From Acidobacteriota bacterium (GTDB lineage Bacteria > Acidobacteriota > Terriglobia > Terriglobales > Acidobacteriaceae): a DNA stretch of 64,000 bases. The translations under genes and the position numbers were made by a program. Shown here one piece after another: positions 62,121-64,000 of this stretch; the stretch's first letter is position 1, and the number at the start of each line of letters is the position of its first letter. Below the pieces are notes generated by a model, which saw only the letters and a program-made list of their open reading frames with translations, searched no databases and was not told where the DNA came from. The stretch is taken from assembly GCA_003225175.1 (NCBI GenBank), contig QIBA01000057.1, forward strand, positions 140,455 through 204,454. The letters run 5' to 3'.

Positions 62121-64000
62121 TTAGCCCGCAGCCTTTTGGCCTGGCATGCCGTTTGGAACCAGCGGCATGCCACGCAGGCGCTTGCCAGTAGCGTTGAAGA
62201 TTGCATTCGCGACCGCGGGAGCTAGTCCGACGATTGGCGTCTCACCCGCGCCGAAGGGGGGAACGTCTTTTCGGTTGATGATCTGCACCTCAATCTGTGG
62301 AAGATCGCGGAAGCGGGGCACGCGATAGGAAGAGAAGTGCGGATTGAGCACACGTCCATTCGCGAAGTGCACATCCTCAAACAGTGCTCCGCCGAGACCT
62401 TGAACGATCGCGCCCTCAATCTGATTTTGGAGACCGTTAGGGTTCACCACCGGACCGCAGTCCCACACCTCGACGACGCGAGCGATGCGCGGATTGCCGT
62501 CCAGTTCAATGGCTACGTCAGCACACGTCGCGACGTACCCGCCTTTCTCAAAGCCACCGGCGATACCGAAACCGCGTGATGCAGACGATTTCCGCTGTCC
62601 CCAAGCGAAGCGCTTCGCTGCGGTTTCAAAGACGGCGCGCAAACGAGGATCGGTAATGTTCTTTAATCGAAACTCCAGCGGGTCCATGCCGAGTGCATGA
62701 GCAAGCTCATCCATGGCGCTCTCGCGCGCGAAATGGTTAGCCGTGGCTGCCAGCCCGCGATACGACCCCTGACGCAAAGGCGGCGCCGACGCGGGATGAA
62801 ACTGAATCCGCTGATTTGCAGCGTTGTATTGAGTATTGATAGCAGCGGGGCCGGAGTTGTAGTTGTGGAACTCCCAGGCGACTAGCGTTCCGTCGTTTCG
62901 CGCACCTGCGTGCACGTCGATCACTCCCGCTGGACGAAAATATGCCCAGGTGAACTCCTCCTCGCGCGTCCACTGCAACTTCACGGGCTTGCCCGCGGCT
63001 TTTGCCAGCCGCGCCGCTTCTACCGCGCACTCTCCCGTGTGCTTTCCACCATAGCCGGATCCCGTATCGGGAACAGTCACGCGCACATTCTTTTCGGGAA
63101 TATGAAAGGCCTGCGCGAGTTCGTCGCGAACTGCGAAGGGACGCTGTGTGCCGGTCCACACCGTCAACTTGTCACCGTTCCATTCGGCGACCGCTGCGCG
63201 AGGTTCCAGTGGCGCATGCTGGATGTAAGCCACGGTGTATGTGCTCTCAATTTTCTTGTCCGACGACGCCATACCGCTTTCGACAGAACCAGTCTCATGC
63301 AAGTTAGAGCGGCCTCCGCCTTCTTGGCCCTGCGATGGAGCAGGAGCGGGGGAACTCTTTCCACGCAAGAACTCATAGAGTCCCGTTTCTGAAATCTGCT
63401 GTGAGGTATTCCATTGCGCCTTAATTGTGCTGAGAGCGCGGGCCGCGGTTGTGGAATCGCGTGCCACTACGCCCACAAAGTCTCCATCATGCACGACGGT
63501 TACATCTGGCGTTCGCTGCGCTTCCGCAGTATCGAGCGAGGCGAGCGTCGCATGAAAACCTGAAGGACGCAGCACTTTGCCGTAGAGCATTCCGGGACGC
63601 GTCAGGTCCGACGTGTACTTGTGCCCGCCCGTGACGAAGTCGCGGCCGTCAATTTTGCGCACTGAGGTTCCCGCGACCTTCCACTGCTCAGGCGAGGCAA
63701 GCGGCGGATCCTCTGGGATAAGCTTCACCAACTGCTGTCCTTGCAGAAGTTCTCCATAGCGCACGGAACGGTTACCTGCCGACTCTCGGATTGCGCCATC
63801 CGCAGCCACAAGCTTGGAGCGGTCAGTTCCGAAGCGTTCCGCGGCTTTGTCGATCAGCATCTCCCGCGCGGCAGCGGAGATATTGCGCAACTCCGTTCCC
63901 ATTTGGGGAGTCGTACGGCTGCCGAAGGTCCCCATATCGAAAGGACATAGTTCTGTATCCGCCATAACCATCGTGATTGTGTTCACTGGGACATGAAGTT
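62121..64000 (-). CDS. Xanthine dehydrogenase-family molybdopterin-binding subunit (partial, N-terminus beyond window)
   Basis: The frame is open to the right edge, so the start lies outside; 626 codons are visible. The beginning (VMADTELCPFDMGTFGSRTTPQMG) is the internal molybdopterin-site block found well inside the protein in isoquinoline/aldehyde oxidoreductase large subunits. The later blocks match: VAGTSVRKIDGRDFVTGGHKYTSDLTRPGMLYGKVLRPS, GSGYGGKHTGECAVEAARLAKAAGKPVKLQWTREEEF, SYRGLAATANHFARESAMDELAHALGMDPLEFRLKN and ETPIVGLAPAVANAIFNATGKRLRGMPL. The substrate is unknown. Small Fe-S or FAD subunits are not in the window. Confidence 0.9.
   Translation of the reverse strand, partial: LHVPVNTITMVMADTELCPFDMGTFGSRTTPQMGTELRNISAAAREMLIDKAAERFGTDRSKLVAADGAIRESAGNRSVRYGELLQGQQLVKLIPEDPPLASPEQWKVAGTSVRKIDGRDFVTGGHKYTSDLTRPGMLYGKVLRPSGFHATLASLDTAEAQRTPDVTVVHDGDFVGVVARDSTTAARALSTIKAQWNTSQQISETGLYEFLRGKSSPAPAPSQGQEGGGRSNLHETGSVESGMASSDKKIESTYTVAYIQHAPLEPRAAVAEWNGDKLTVWTGTQRPFAVRDELAQAFHIPEKNVRVTVPDTGSGYGGKHTGECAVEAARLAKAAGKPVKLQWTREEEFTWAYFRPAGVIDVHAGARNDGTLVAWEFHNYNSGPAAINTQYNAANQRIQFHPASAPPLRQGSYRGLAATANHFARESAMDELAHALGMDPLEFRLKNITDPRLRAVFETAAKRFAWGQRKSSASRGFGIAGGFEKGGYVATCADVAIELDGNPRIARVVEVWDCGPVVNPNGLQNQIEGAIVQGLGGALFEDVHFANGRVLNPHFSSYRVPRFRDLPQIEVQIINRKDVPPFGAGETPIVGLAPAVANAIFNATGKRLRGMPLVPNGMPGQKAAG

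Noticed and set aside
1..64000. CRISPR arrays, prophage, integrases, transposases or toxin-antitoxin pairs
   Set aside because: I saw no regularly spaced repeats, no integrase or transposase motifs and no convincing toxin-antitoxin gene pairs in the window.

Overview
The window is a piece of a bacterial chromosome, most likely from an acidobacterium (Acidobacteriota, Terriglobia/Koribacter-like). This is inferred from gene content: a large Oar-type TonB-dependent receptor with an N-terminal carboxypeptidase-regulatory domain, many secreted TPR proteins and carboxypeptidase-regulatory/TPR fusions, a Ser/Thr kinase with a Pro/Ala/Thr-rich extracytoplasmic region, an Omp85/TamB pair, futalosine-pathway menaquinone synthesis, and dispersed intergenic palindromes of the GGCACGGAT...ATCCGTGCC type. 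I see no rRNA, tRNA, CRISPR array, prophage or insertion sequence. Both edges cut genes: a membrane glycosyltransferase on the left and a molybdopterin oxidoreductase subunit on the right.

Layout. 1-5.6 kb: partial family 2 glycosyltransferase, an aspartase-mqnC operon, a small secreted protein and an S9 peptidase ending at a strong hairpin. 5.7-10.1 kb: small accessory genes, including a frameshifted lipoprotein phosphoesterase, DoxX-like and GNAT proteins, a short cytochrome c, and the most interesting gene of the window, a membrane-anchored peroxiredoxin-like protein whose reading frame crosses an in-frame UGA exactly at the first redox residue of a W-x-G-P-C motif, followed by a SECIS-like hairpin. 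This is a probable selenoprotein. 10.8-21.7 kb: an SDR enzyme, a secreted trypsin-like lipoprotein, the tamB-Omp85 operon and a low-complexity secreted protein. 21.8-27.4 kb: a TPR protein, the pnuC-nadR salvage pair and the TonB receptor with a strong terminator.

27.4-33.8 kb: a glycine-zipper protein, lysA with a GAF-GAF-SpoIIE phosphatase directly upstream, hpt-deoC, a rhodanese and a UPF0173 hydrolase. 34-43.7 kb: TPR proteins, a YdiJ-like FAD/Fe-S dehydrogenase, an alpha/beta hydrolase, aroA and an M48 protease. 43.7-44.4 kb is a non-coding stretch packed with short repeats. 44.4-48.3 kb: a four-gene TetR-HlyD-ABC-ABC2 exporter operon with three copies of a TetR-like operator in front. 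48.4-52.7 kb: an aldehyde dehydrogenase and a divergent TldD/TldE pair. 52.8-54.8 kb: a PilZ protein, a LuxR regulator with a degenerate receiver and a DUF1223 protein. 55.3-64 kb: an ATP-grasp enzyme, a Ser/Thr kinase with a cyclase-like N-terminus divergent from a large secreted repeat protein, and the partial xanthine-dehydrogenase-type subunit.

Themes that link the genes are cell-envelope biogenesis and export (Omp85/TamB, ABC exporter, TonB receptor, TPR proteins), redox and electron transfer (menaquinone, cytochrome c, selenoprotein, FAD/Fe-S enzyme, molybdenum enzyme), and signalling (SpoIIE phosphatase, PilZ, pseudo-receiver, Ser/Thr kinase). Functional statements rest on motifs read by eye; no database search was run.
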